From Tenacibaculum lutimaris (lineage in GTDB: Bacteria > Bacteroidota > Bacteroidia > Flavobacteriales > Flavobacteriaceae), in contig NZ_RAQM01000013.1 in the NCBI RefSeq assembly GCF_003610735.1, positions 1 through 64,000 of the forward strand: a DNA stretch of 64,000 bases, read 5' to 3'. Each line of letters opens with the position of its first letter. Position 1 is the first letter of the stretch. Position numbers and translations under genes: made by a program. This document shows positions 52,067 to 61,737 of this stretch, one piece after another. The notes under the pieces are model-generated. The model worked only from the letters and a program-made list of their open reading frames with translations, did not search any database and was not told the DNA's origin.

Positions 52067-52549
52067 ATGAAGAAAATTAATGTAACCACCTCCGCTATTG
52101 TTTTTGATAATATTTCTCAATTATCACCCGAAGACGCTTTTTTACTTGAAAAAGCAGTTGAAGCTAGACAAAAAGCCTATGCCCCTTACTCAAAATTTAA
52201 TGTAGGCGCTGCAATATTACTTGATAATGGAGAAGTTGTTTTAGGAAATAATCAAGAAAGTGCTGCTTATCCTTCTGGCATGTGTGCCGAACGTGTGGCT
52301 ATTTGGAAAGCTGGCTCTGAATATCCAACCATGAAAGTGCTAAAAATAGCTATTACAGCTTCTTCTGAAAACTCTAAGGTTGATAAACCTGTTGGCCCTT
52401 GTGGTGCTTGTCGCCAAACATTATCAGAATATGAAATCAATCAAAAACAACCGATTGAAATCCTATTTATGGGAGAAGTTGGACAAATTGTAAAAACAGA
52501 GTCGTTACTTTCATTATTACCATTTTCTTTTGACAGCTCTTATTTATAA
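52067..52549 (+). CDS. cdd: Cytidine deaminase
   Basis: 160 aa from ATG at 52067; an in-frame GTG at 52010 precedes the terminator and is rejected. Zinc-binding CAERVAIWKAG (with catalytic Glu) and PCGACRQTL, plus YAPYSKFNVGAAIL at the substrate pocket. It converts cytidine to uridine in pyrimidine salvage. The gene follows porV, a conserved neighbourhood in the family. Confidence 0.95.
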   Translation: MKKINVTTSAIVFDNISQLSPEDAFLLEKAVEARQKAYAPYSKFNVGAAILLDNGEVVLGNNQESAAYPSGMCAERVAIWKAGSEYPTMKVLKIAITASSENSKVDKPVGPCGACRQTLSEYEINQKQPIEILFMGEVGQIVKTESLLSLLPFSFDSSYL

Positions 52550-52722
52550 AGTACCTAAACATCAAAATCATAAAAAAGGTGATTGCTAATTTCTAAAAAA
52601 ATAATTTAACCTCCTTTTTTTAAGAATCTAACAAATCTTTAAAATTGACTGTAAATAAAAAGGTTATTGTCAATAAAAATGTTTTATTTGTAATTACTCA
52701 ATCCTAAAAATCATTTACTTTA

Positions 52723-53787
52723 ATGAAACTATCAGTAATTACAGGAACAGGTTCCTTCATTCCATCTATCAAAAAAGAGAATGCAAACTTTAATAATCAT
52801 GTATTTTTAAATGCAGACGGAACCTCTTTTGATAACCCCAACCCTATAATTATTGAAAAATTTAAATCCATTACCGGTATTGAAGAGCGTCGTTATGCAA
52901 AAGAAGAATATAAAGCTTCCGATTTAGGTTATTTTGCAGCAAAAAAAGCTATTGAAGATGCTAATATTAATCCAGAGGAGTTAGATTATATCATTTTTGC
53001 ACATAATTTTGGTGATGTAAAAAAGGATGCTATTCAAAGTGATATTCTTCCAAGCTTAGCCACTCGTGTAAAGTATTTACTCCAAATTGAAAATCCAAAT
53101 TGTGTAGCTTACGATATTTTATTTGGATGTCCTGGTTGGATTGAGGGAGTTATTCAAGCACAAGCTTTTATCAAAGCAGGAATCGCAAAAAAATGTTTGG
53201 TTATTGGTGGAGAAACTTTGTCGAGAGTAGTTGACATCAATGACCGTGACTCTATGATTTATAGCGACGGTGCAGGTGCTTGTATTGTAGAAGCTACTGA
53301 CAAAAACGACAGTGGAATTTTAAGTCACGCTTCACAAACTTTTACTAAAGATGAAGCTTATTATTTATTCTTCGGAAACTCAAACGATAAAAGCAAAGAC
53401 AAAGACGTTCGTTATATTAAAATGCACGGACGAAAAATTTACGAATTTGCCTTAACCAACGTTCCTAAAGCTATGCAAACTGCTTTAGACAAAAGCGGAG
53501 TTTCTATTGATGATGTTAAAAAAGTTTTCATTCATCAAGCAAATGAAAAAATGGATGAAGCTATTATCAAACGCTTTTATCGCTTATATAAAAAACCTAT
53601 TCCAGAAGGAGTAATGCCTATGAGCATTCATAAATTAGGAAATAGTTCTGTAGCAACCGTCCCCACCCTACTCGATTTAGTTTTAAAAGGAAACATTGAA
53701 AACCAAGAAGTAAATAAAGGTGATGTAATTATTCTTGCTTCTGTCGGAGCAGGTATGAATATTAACGCAATTGTTTACAAGTATTAA
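52723..53787 (+). CDS. FabH-like 3-oxoacyl-ACP synthase III
   Basis: 354 aa thiolase fold. Catalytic Cys in LFGCPGWIEG, His in FIHQANEKMD and Asn in KLGNSSVATVPTLL form the KAS III triad. ITGIEERR is the usual N-terminal signature. It could start fatty-acid synthesis or serve a specialised lipid or pigment pathway. The single-copy position here does not distinguish them, so no symbol is given. Single-gene unit. Confidence 0.9.
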   Translation: MKLSVITGTGSFIPSIKKENANFNNHVFLNADGTSFDNPNPIIIEKFKSITGIEERRYAKEEYKASDLGYFAAKKAIEDANINPEELDYIIFAHNFGDVKKDAIQSDILPSLATRVKYLLQIENPNCVAYDILFGCPGWIEGVIQAQAFIKAGIAKKCLVIGGETLSRVVDINDRDSMIYSDGAGACIVEATDKNDSGILSHASQTFTKDEAYYLFFGNSNDKSKDKDVRYIKMHGRKIYEFALTNVPKAMQTALDKSGVSIDDVKKVFIHQANEKMDEAIIKRFYRLYKKPIPEGVMPMSIHKLGNSSVATVPTLLDLVLKGNIENQEVNKGDVIILASVGAGMNINAIVYKY

Positions 53788-53847
53788 AGTTTCTTAAATA
53801 GGAAGAATTTCTTGTTAAATATTCTCGCAAATCTAAAATGTAAGTAC

Positions 53848-53855
53848 TATTTTTG
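53848..53855 (+). promoter_or_regulatory. -7-like element at the guaA start
   Basis: TATTTTTG fits TAnnTTTG and ends 3 bp before the guaA ATG. No good -33 TTG is seen at 19-21 nt. If used, the mRNA would be nearly leaderless. Confidence 0.3.
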
Positions 53856-53858
53856 CGC

Positions 53859-55394
53859 ATGCAACAACACAACGTACTTATATTAGATTTCGGATCGCAA
53901 TACACGCAGTTAATTGCGCGCCGCGTAAGAGAATTGAATATCTATTGTGAAATTCACCCTTACAACAAAATACCACAAAACTTAAACGATTTTAAAGCTG
54001 TAATCCTTTCTGGAAGTCCATCATCGGTTCGTTCAGAAGAAGCTCCACATCCAGATTTATCTGAAATTAGAGGTAAAAAACCTTTATTAGCGGTATGCTA
54101 CGGAGCGCAATACTTAGCGCATTTTTCTGGTGGATTGGTAGCTCCTTCAAATACTCGTGAGTATGGTAGAGCCAATTTATCTTTCATTAAAGAAGATGAA
54201 GAGTTTTTTAAAGGAATTTCTCAAGGAAGTCAAGTTTGGATGAGTCATTCAGACACTATCAAAGAATTACCTACTGGAGGGACCTTATTAGCAAGCACGC
54301 ACGATGTTGAAAATGCGGCTTATAAGATTGAAGGTGAAACTACCTATGCAATACAATTTCATCCAGAAGTATATCATTCTACTGACGGTAAACAATTATT
54401 ACAAAACTTTTTAGTTACTATAGCTGGAGTTGCTCAAACTTGGACACCAGATTCGTTTGTTGACGAAACCGTTGCTGAGTTAAAAGCAAAGATAGGTGAT
54501 GATAAAGTTGTTTTAGGATTATCTGGTGGTGTAGACTCTACCGTAGCTGCTGTTCTATTACACAAAGCTATCGGAAGCAATTTACATTGTATTTTCGTAA
54601 ACAACGGATTGTTACGTAAAAATGAATTTACCGATGTATTAAAGCAATACGAAGGTATGGGATTAAACGTTAAAGGTGTAGATGCTTCGGCACGCTTTTT
54701 GGGCGAATTAGCTGGATTAAGTGACCCTGAAGCGAAGCGTAAAGCCATTGGTAAAGTTTTTATCGATGTTTTTGACGATGAAGCACACCAAATAGAAGAT
54801 GCCAAATGGCTAGCACAAGGAACGATTTATCCGGATGTAATTGAATCAGTTTCTGTAAATGGTGGTCCTTCAGCAACTATTAAAAGTCACCATAACGTAG
54901 GTGGTTTACCAGATTTCATGAAGTTGAAAGTAGTAGAACCTTTACGTATGATTTTTAAAGACGAAGTACGTCGTGTAGGTGCTTCTATGGGAATTGATAA
55001 AGAATTATTAGGTCGTCACCCTTTCCCAGGTCCTGGTTTAGCTATCAGAATCTTAGGTGACATCACTGCTGAAAAAGTTCGTATTTTACAAGAAGTCGAT
55101 GCAGTGTTCATCAACGGATTAAAAGAAAGCGGACTGTACGATAAAGTATGGCAAGCAGGTGCTATTTTATTGCCAGTAAACTCTGTTGGGGTTATGGGTG
55201 ATGAGCGAACTTACGAAAAGGTAGTTGCTTTAAGAGCAGTTGAAAGTACCGATGGTATGACGGCTGATTGGGTAAATTTACCTTATGAGTTTTTACAAAA
55301 AACGTCAAATAAAATAATAAATAATGTAAAAGGTGTGAATAGAGTTGTGTATGACATCAGTTCTAAACCACCAGCAACAATTGAATGGGAATAA
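53859..55394 (+). CDS. guaA: GMP synthase (glutamine-hydrolysing)
   Basis: 511 aa from ATG at 53859 (an upstream TTG at 53853 is less likely). The class I glutaminase domain has [20 protein letters not shown], the nucleophile Cys in [13 protein letters not shown] and FHPEVYHS; the ATP pyrophosphatase domain has [11 protein letters not shown]; the dimerisation domain ends in KPPATIEWE. It makes GMP from XMP. Single gene with a LysM protein gene 33 bp downstream. Confidence 0.97.
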   Translation: MQQHNVLILDFGSQYTQLIARRVRELNIYCEIHPYNKIPQNLNDFKAVILSGSPSSVRSEEAPHPDLSEIRGKKPLLAVCYGAQYLAHFSGGLVAPSNTREYGRANLSFIKEDEEFFKGISQGSQVWMSHSDTIKELPTGGTLLASTHDVENAAYKIEGETTYAIQFHPEVYHSTDGKQLLQNFLVTIAGVAQTWTPDSFVDETVAELKAKIGDDKVVLGLSGGVDSTVAAVLLHKAIGSNLHCIFVNNGLLRKNEFTDVLKQYEGMGLNVKGVDASARFLGELAGLSDPEAKRKAIGKVFIDVFDDEAHQIEDAKWLAQGTIYPDVIESVSVNGGPSATIKSHHNVGGLPDFMKLKVVEPLRMIFKDEVRRVGASMGIDKELLGRHPFPGPGLAIRILGDITAEKVRILQEVDAVFINGLKESGLYDKVWQAGAILLPVNSVGVMGDERTYEKVVALRAVESTDGMTADWVNLPYEFLQKTSNKIINNVKGVNRVVYDISSKPPATIEWE

Positions 55395-55427
55395 CCCTCA
55401 ATTAAATTAAAAATAAAAAAAGAGTAG

Positions 55428-57260
55428 ATGAAGAAATTACAGTTTTTACTATTAGTTTGTATTTTAACTTTCACCGTTTCTTGCGGACAGCAAAAACGTT
55501 ATGTATCGTATAAAGTTCAAGAAGGTGAAACCATGCGTGATATTGCTGATCGTTTGGATATGAAAACAAAAGATTTACTACGTTTAAATCCTGATGTTAG
55601 CAGACGTCCTGAAGCCAATACGGTAATTGTTATTCCTAATCCTAAACTTAAAAACAGTACTTCTACATCTACTCCTTCTTCAGAAAAAGAAAACGAAACG
55701 ATAACTTCTGACGCTATTAACGAAGAAATTACTCCTGAAACAAAAGAAGATGACACTGTTTTTCAGCAAACCATTGTAGAGTATGAAACTCATGAAGTTC
55801 AAAAAGGAGAAACCGTATACCGAATTACCAAACAATACGGAATTACTAAAGATGATTTAATTAAGTACAACCCTGAATACACTAATATTGAAAGTAATAA
55901 TTTGAGTATCGGTCAAGTACTAAAAGTTAAAGAAATTAAAAAAACAATTACTATTGACAAGGAAGAGGTTTTAGAAAAGTTTTTAACCCACACAGTTAAA
56001 AGCAAAGAAACCATGTATAGTTTAACTCGTTTTTACAACGTTTCAAAAGAAGATATTTTACGTTTAAATCCCGAATATCCTGATTTAGCAGATAACAAGC
56101 TATCAATAGGTCAGTTATTAAAAATAAAACCTATTGAAGAAGTAAACGAAGCTGAAAATTATACTTTTTACAAAGATTCTATAGAAGAAGACACATCTAT
56201 AAATTTAGCGATTTTACTACCTTTTAGAGCTGATGAGTATGTAGAAAAATCAAGCAAAGATATTTTTGAAAAAAATCAATTAGCTAATATGGTAACTGAT
56301 TTTTATATGGGTGCAGAAATTGCTATTGATTCTATCAAAAAACAAGGAGTAAACGTACATGTAAATGTTTTTGATACTGGTAATAGAGGAAAAAACATCG
56401 ATGTTATTTTAAACGAAAATAAATTAGAAAATACCGATGTTGTTATAGGTCCTTTCTATTCAGACAAAGCTGAAGTTGTTGCAAAAGGAGTAAATGTTCC
56501 TGTTATTTTTCCTCACTATTCTAATAACCAAGAAAAATTTACCTCTTCTAAATTGGTAAAAACAGCACCTGAAAAAAGTAGGTATGCAGACTATTTAGCT
56601 TCTTATTTAAAAGACAGTTATAAAGACCAAGAAATTTTTGTAGTTGGTGATGACAAGAGTGAATCTAATCGTTTGGTTTCTAAAATTGTTTCTGAGTTAA
56701 AACGACATGATAGCATCAATAACATCAATATCTTAAAACCTGAAAAAGGATATATTAAGAGAGAACGTTTTACAAGAAAAATGTCTTCCAAAAGGCATAA
56801 TTGGGTAATTATTGCTTCTGATGATAATGTTGTGGTTGCTGACGCTTTAAATAGCATGATTGGTTTACCTGATGAAATTAATGTTCAAGTGTTTTCTCCA
56901 AACAAAGGGGATGCTTATTATCGAATTGACAATAATAAACTTGCTACTATTAATTTCACCTATGTTTCTGATACTTTTACTGACGAAGACGCTATAGAAA
57001 CAAAAACGTTTACTGAAAAATATTTATTAAAAAACAACACCATTCCTTCTGATTATGCTATTAAAGGATTTGATATTACATATGATATATTAATGCGTTT
57101 AGCTTCTGGTGAAAATCTTGACAACACCTTTAAAAAAGGAGTTTCTTTACGCGTTGAAAGCAAATTTGATTACCATAAAAAAATATTTGGAAGCGGCAGT
57201 AATAATGGTTTATTTGTGATTAAATACAACAAAGACCTTAGCTTAAGTAGATTGAGATAA
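55428..57260 (+). CDS. LysM lipoprotein with periplasmic-binding-protein domain
   Basis: 610 aa. Signal peptide with Cys in TVSC (C19). Three LysM motifs lie at about residues 26-70 (VSYKVQEGETMRDIADRLDM), 120-168 (HEVQKGETVYRITKQYGITK) and 189-235 (HTVKSKETMYSLTRFYNVSK), separated by Glu/Thr-rich linkers. The C-terminal half (from about 255: NLAILLPFRADEY) is a type I periplasmic-binding fold. LysM modules bind peptidoglycan, so it is envelope-anchored. The ligand of the binding domain is unknown and it may be structural. The 3' terminator is strong. Confidence 0.88.
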   Translation: MKKLQFLLLVCILTFTVSCGQQKRYVSYKVQEGETMRDIADRLDMKTKDLLRLNPDVSRRPEANTVIVIPNPKLKNSTSTSTPSSEKENETITSDAINEEITPETKEDDTVFQQTIVEYETHEVQKGETVYRITKQYGITKDDLIKYNPEYTNIESNNLSIGQVLKVKEIKKTITIDKEEVLEKFLTHTVKSKETMYSLTRFYNVSKEDILRLNPEYPDLADNKLSIGQLLKIKPIEEVNEAENYTFYKDSIEEDTSINLAILLPFRADEYVEKSSKDIFEKNQLANMVTDFYMGAEIAIDSIKKQGVNVHVNVFDTGNRGKNIDVILNENKLENTDVVIGPFYSDKAEVVAKGVNVPVIFPHYSNNQEKFTSSKLVKTAPEKSRYADYLASYLKDSYKDQEIFVVGDDKSESNRLVSKIVSELKRHDSINNINILKPEKGYIKRERFTRKMSSKRHNWVIIASDDNVVVADALNSMIGLPDEINVQVFSPNKGDAYYRIDNNKLATINFTYVSDTFTDEDAIETKTFTEKYLLKNNTIPSDYAIKGFDITYDILMRLASGENLDNTFKKGVSLRVESKFDYHKKIFGSGSNNGLFVIKYNKDLSLSRLR

Positions 57261-57280
57261 ACTTAAGATTATACTAAATA

Positions 57281-57312
57281 AAAAACCGAAACTAATTAGT
57301 TTCGGTTTTTTA
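57281..57312. terminator. Bidirectional terminator between the LysM gene and the rfb operon
   Basis: Perfect 30-bp palindrome at 57281-57310 with arms AAAAACCGAAACTAA and TTAGTTTCGGTTTTT. Confidence 0.9.
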
Positions 57313-57402
57313 TTTACTGGTTGTTTTATAAGTAGGTCAACTTATCTTCAAAATACACTCTGTATCTCCGTTAGCTATTACGTTCTTAAAACCATCTTTT
57401 TA

Positions 57403-58449
57403 TTACTCATACATTTGTTGATAGTACTTTTGATACTCACCACTGGTAACATTTTTTACCCAATCTTCATTTTCTAAATACCATTTTACAGTTTTTTCTA
57501 TTCCTTCTTCAAATTGTAAAGAGGGTTCCCAACCCAACTCATTCTTCAATTTTGAAGAATCTATAGCGTAACGGTAATCATGTCCTGCTCTATCTGTTAC
57601 ATACGTTATTAGCTTCTCTGAAGTTCCTTCTTCTCTTCCTAAAAACTTGTCTACGGTTTTTATCAACACCTTTATTAAATCTATATTCTTCCATTCGTTG
57701 AATCCTCCAATATTGTAAGTATCACCTAATTTTCCTTTATGAAAAATTACATCAATTGCTCTAGCATGATCGTTTACAAACAACCAGTCTCTTACATTAT
57801 CTCCTTTTCCATACACAGGTAATGCTTTGTTGTTACAAATATTATTAATAAACAACGGAATTAACTTTTCTGGAAATTGATATGAACCATAATTATTTGA
57901 ACAGTTTGAAATTACAACTGGCAAACCATATGTATCATGAAAAGCTCTTACAAAATGATCTGACGAAGCCTTTGAAGCTGAATAAGGAGAATGTGGATCA
58001 TACGCAGTGGTTTCTAAAAAGAAACCTTCATCACCTAAAGAACCGTAAACCTCATCAGTAGACACATGATAAAATAATTTACCTTCAAAATTGCCTCCCC
58101 AATAGTTTTTAGCTGCCTGTAATAAACTCAAGGTTCCCATTACATTCGTTCTTGCAAAAGAGAAAGGATCTTTTATCGAACGATCTACATGTGATTCAGC
58201 CGCTAAATGAATTACCCCGTCTATCTTGTATTTTGAAAAAATATCGGCCACAGTATCATAATCACAAATATCTGCCTTGATAAACGTATAATTTGGTTTA
58301 CCTTCAATATCTTTTAAATTCTCAAGGTTTCCTGCATATGTAAGAATATCTAAGTTGATGATATTATACTCAGGATAGTTATTTACGAACAATCTAATCA
58401 CATGTGACCCAATAAAACCTGCTCCTCCTGTAACTACTATGTTTTTCAT
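57403..58449 (-). CDS. rfbB: dTDP-glucose 4,6-dehydratase
   Basis: 348 aa extended SDR enzyme, second step of dTDP-L-rhamnose synthesis. NAD-binding GGAGFIGSHV at residues 8-17, HLAAESHVDRSI, active-site YSASKASSDH (YxxxK) and STDEVYG. It is the last gene of the minus-strand rfbACDB operon, 1 bp after rfbD. Confidence 0.97.
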   Translation of the reverse strand: MKNIVVTGGAGFIGSHVIRLFVNNYPEYNIINLDILTYAGNLENLKDIEGKPNYTFIKADICDYDTVADIFSKYKIDGVIHLAAESHVDRSIKDPFSFARTNVMGTLSLLQAAKNYWGGNFEGKLFYHVSTDEVYGSLGDEGFFLETTAYDPHSPYSASKASSDHFVRAFHDTYGLPVVISNCSNNYGSYQFPEKLIPLFINNICNNKALPVYGKGDNVRDWLFVNDHARAIDVIFHKGKLGDTYNIGGFNEWKNIDLIKVLIKTVDKFLGREEGTSEKLITYVTDRAGHDYRYAIDSSKLKNELGWEPSLQFEEGIEKTVKWYLENEDWVKNVTSGEYQKYYQQMYE

Positions 58450-58450
58450 C

Positions 58451-59320
58451 TTACTTTTCTTTTTTAATATTCAATATACATTTTTTTAAAGAGTCTCTCC
58501 AATAAGGAATGTTTATGGTAAAATCGCTTTTAATTTTTTGCTTGTTCAAAACTGAATAATGTGGTCGTTTAGCCAGTGTTTTATAATCTTTAGCTTCTAT
58601 TGGGTTAATTACACATGATATGTTACCAAACTCCATAATTGCTTTTGCAAAATCATACCATGAAGCAACACCTTCATTTGAAAAATGATATATTTTTGAA
58701 TCTCTATCTATCTTCCGATTTAAAGAAATAATATGCAAACAAACTTTCGCCAAATCTCTAGCATAGGTTGGTGTTCCTATTTGATCATAAATAACACCAA
58801 GTGATTCCTTCTCTTCTCCTAACCTCATCATCGTTTTCACAAAATTATTTCCATAAGAGGAATATACCCAAGAAGTTCTAATTACTATAGCTTCAATAAG
58901 TGAAGACTCTACAATCTCTTCACCTCTTCTTTTAGTATTGCCATACACTCCTAAAGGAGCTACGTTGTCTTCTTCTTTATAAGGCAAAAAACTTTCCCCA
59001 TTAAATACATAATCCGTAGAAATATGAATTAATTTCCCTCCTCTACTTTTTATTGAGTTAACTAAATTTTCAACTCCAAAAACATTTACCTTTTCAGCCT
59101 CTTCAAGAGCCTCTTCAGCTTCATCTACGTTAGTATATGCTGCACAATTGATAACTCTATCAATCTTATTTTTTTCTATATAATTAGCAACAAGATCAGC
59201 ATTCGTAATATCTAAGCTTTTTGAGTCTTCAAAAAAGAACTTAAAACTAGTATAGTTTAAAGACAATTCTTTTATTTCTGAACCTAGTTGCCCACTAGCT
59301 CCTGTAACTAATATATTCAT
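58451..59320 (-). CDS. rfbD: dTDP-4-dehydrorhamnose reductase
   Basis: 289 aa SDR enzyme, last step of dTDP-L-rhamnose synthesis. GASGQLGSEI near the N-terminus, STDYVFNGE, and YGNTKRRGEE (catalytic Tyr-Lys), with VIRTSWVYSSYGNNF. The order of the genes (rfbA, rfbC, rfbD, rfbB) and spacings of 1-6 bp show one operon. Confidence 0.96.
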   Translation of the reverse strand: MNILVTGASGQLGSEIKELSLNYTSFKFFFEDSKSLDITNADLVANYIEKNKIDRVINCAAYTNVDEAEEALEEAEKVNVFGVENLVNSIKSRGGKLIHISTDYVFNGESFLPYKEEDNVAPLGVYGNTKRRGEEIVESSLIEAIVIRTSWVYSSYGNNFVKTMMRLGEEKESLGVIYDQIGTPTYARDLAKVCLHIISLNRKIDRDSKIYHFSNEGVASWYDFAKAIMEFGNISCVINPIEAKDYKTLAKRPHYSVLNKQKIKSDFTINIPYWRDSLKKCILNIKKEK

Positions 59321-59326
59321 TATTGC

Positions 59327-59878
59327 TTATATAAAAGGATTTTCTAACTCTTCTAACATTGGTAACTTTTGGTCTTTTTCAGATAACCTTACCTCACTTT
59401 CACTAATAGTCCAATCGATATTTAACATACTGTCGTTCCAAGCAATTCCAGCATCATATTCAGGAGCATACCGATTATCTACTTTGTACGAAAAAATAGC
59501 TTCATCAGACACTACCACAAAACCATGGGCAAAGCCTCTAGGCACGAATAATTGTCTTTTATTCTCTTCTGACAGTTCTACAACGACATACTTTCCATAG
59601 GTAGGTGATTTTTTTCTGATATCAACCGCAACATCTAACACTTTTCCTTTGATACACCTCACTAACTTTGCTTGAGTATACGGTGGTTTTTGAAAATGCA
59701 ATCCTCTCAATACACCAAAAGAAGATTTTGATTCATTATCCTGCACAAAATTTATCTTTCCAATATTTTCTTCAAACTCTTTTTGGTTATAAGACTCAAA
59801 AAAATAACCTCTATAGTCACCAAACACTTTTGGTTCAATGATGACTACTTCTGGAATAGCTGTTTTTATAAAATTCAT
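59327..59878 (-). CDS. rfbC: dTDP-4-dehydrorhamnose 3,5-epimerase
   Basis: 183 aa cupin epimerase. Signatures are VFGDYRGYFFESYNQKEFEE, NESKSSFGVLRGLHFQKPP (catalytic His), and FVPRGFAHGFVVVSDEAIFSYK. It lies between rfbA and rfbD in the operon. Confidence 0.97.
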   Translation of the reverse strand: MNFIKTAIPEVVIIEPKVFGDYRGYFFESYNQKEFEENIGKINFVQDNESKSSFGVLRGLHFQKPPYTQAKLVRCIKGKVLDVAVDIRKKSPTYGKYVVVELSEENKRQLFVPRGFAHGFVVVSDEAIFSYKVDNRYAPEYDAGIAWNDSMLNIDWTISESEVRLSEKDQKLPMLEELENPFI

Positions 59879-59882
59879 TCTT

Positions 59883-60755
59883 TTATTTTACAAGATTTAA
59901 AAGATATTGTCCGTAATTATTTTTCTTTAATGGCTCTGCTAATCTTTTTATTTGTGCTTCATCTATATACCCCATACGTAATGCTATTTCCTCTAAACAA
60001 GCTACTTTTAATCCTTGACGCTTTTCAATGGTTTCTATAAACTGACCTGCTTCCATTAACGAATCATGTGTTCCTGTATCTAACCAAGCAAAACCTCTTC
60101 CCATTAATTCTACTTTTAACTGCTCCTTTTCTAAATAATGTTGATTTACAGATGTGATTTCTAATTCTCCTCTTTGGGAAGGCTTTACATTTTTAGCCAC
60201 TTGAATTACGTCATTTGGATAAAAATACAGCCCTACAACAGCATAGTTTGACTGAGGATTGTTTGGTTTTTCTATGATTGAAATCGCATTTCCTTGCGTA
60301 TCAAAATCTACCACACCATAACGTTCAGGATCATTAACATAATACCCAAATACTGTTGCTTTGTTTTCTTGATCTACATTTAACCTAGCACTTTCTAACA
60401 TCTTTGTTAAGCCATGACCATAAAAGATATTGTCTCCTAACACTAAACACACATTATCATCCCCTATAAATTCTTCTCCTATTATAAAAGCTTGTGCTAG
60501 TCCGTCTGGTGAAGGTTGTTCAGCATAACTCAACTGAATTCCTATATCAGTACCATCTCCTAGTAATTTTTGAAAACTTGGTAAATCATTAGGTGTAGAA
60601 ATGATTAAAACTTCTCTAATTCCTGCCAACATTAATACCGATAAAGGATAATAAATCATTGGTTTATCGTATATCGGAAGTAATTGTTTAGATACTCCTT
60701 TTGTGATAGGATATAAGCGTGTACCTGACCCACCTGCTAGTATGATACCTTTCAT
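59883..60755 (-). CDS. rfbA: Glucose-1-phosphate thymidylyltransferase
   Basis: 290 aa nucleotidyltransferase that makes dTDP-glucose. [13 protein letters not shown] at residues 6-18, [28 protein letters not shown], and [13 protein letters not shown]. First gene of rfbACDB; its promoter must be between 60756 and the repeat island. Confidence 0.97.
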   Translation of the reverse strand: MKGIILAGGSGTRLYPITKGVSKQLLPIYDKPMIYYPLSVLMLAGIREVLIISTPNDLPSFQKLLGDGTDIGIQLSYAEQPSPDGLAQAFIIGEEFIGDDNVCLVLGDNIFYGHGLTKMLESARLNVDQENKATVFGYYVNDPERYGVVDFDTQGNAISIIEKPNNPQSNYAVVGLYFYPNDVIQVAKNVKPSQRGELEITSVNQHYLEKEQLKVELMGRGFAWLDTGTHDSLMEAGQFIETIEKRQGLKVACLEEIALRMGYIDEAQIKRLAEPLKKNNYGQYLLNLVK

Positions 60756-60909
60756 ATAGTAACTTTTAAATCGTTTGCTAATTTATAGAAAAAATAAAGC
60801 ATTAGCAGTTTTGATGTTTTAATTTTTAATTTTGAGTGAGTGATTCAAACAAAGTGGTGAAGAATTTCAAAAACCTTTAGTTCGATATAAAATTTGCTAC
60901 GATTAACCT

Positions 60910-61730
60910 AAAGATTTCTCTCTACGGTCGAAATGACGTGATTTTCTTTTATGTTGTTCATTTTTCCATTGATGAAAAAAGGAACCAAAAAAATCTAGAC
61001 TTATTTTCCTTTTTTTGAATTCTACGTTGTATTCAGTATTCGAATCCAGACCGTAAACTCTTTGGATTCTCTTGTACTCCATAACCTTGAATTCTACTAA
61101 AAGGAAAATAGGTCGGGTTGGTTTTGCGTTCTTATGCATGAGATTGCTTCTCCCGAAGTGTCGGGATCGCAATGACGTGATTTTCTTTTATGTTGTTCAT
61201 TTTTCCATTGATGAAAAAAGGAACCAAAAAAATCTAGACTTATTTTCCTTTTTTTGAATTCTACGTTGTATTCAGTATTCGAATCCAGACCGTAAACTCT
61301 TTGGATTCTCTTATACTTCATAACCTTGAATTCTACTAAAACGAAAATAGGTCGGGTTTGTTTTTTCGTTCTTATTCGTGTGGTTGCTTCTCCCGAAGTG
61401 TCGGGGTCGCAATAACAGTTTTTTATTTTTATCCTCCATTCATTTTTTGCTTGTCTAAAAAACGAATCAAAAAAGGATACTTTTTCAATATGATTTTTTG
61501 CTGTGCAGAACCGTACGCAAAACTTCGCGGTGTTTCACGACTGAATCTCGAAGCTTTTGCATACTATTCTTTGAAAAAGGGGATTTCTCCTTGCAGTCGA
61601 AATGACAAATAAAACATCATTTCGAACTGAGTTGTAACGAATACGAGAAATCTTATTAAAAGGAGTAACTCACGATTTTAAGATTTAACTACGCTGAACT
61701 TAAAGATTTCTCCCTACAGTCGCAATGACG
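60910..61730. repeat. Island of tandem and inverted intergenic repeats
   Basis: No intact gene in about 980 bp between rfbA and galE. A 239-bp unit occurs twice in tandem (60932-61170 and 61171-61410) with high identity. Short palindrome-like units of the GATTTCTC...GTCGAAATGACG or GATTGCTTC...TCGCAATGACG type occur at 60910-60938, 61140-61177, 61380-61417 (degenerate), 61580-61607, 61616-61656 (inverted) and 61702-61730. Short ORFs here are translations of these repeats. It resembles the CGTCATTGCGA...AAGCAATCTC type dispersed repeats of bacterial genomes. Confidence 0.8.
60932..61410. repeat. 239-bp direct tandem duplication
   Basis: Copy 1 at 60932-61170 and copy 2 at 61171-61410, both starting AATGACGTGATTTT and ending in a TCGGGxTCGC block. 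They differ at only a handful of positions, clustered in the last third. Confidence 0.85.
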
Positions 61731-61737
61731 TTTTAAA

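Noticed and set aside
60903-61321. Two overlapping minus-strand ORFs of 89 and 74 residues in the repeat island
   Set aside because: They are translations of the 239-bp repeat and end in REP-like sequence; no start signal and no independent support.
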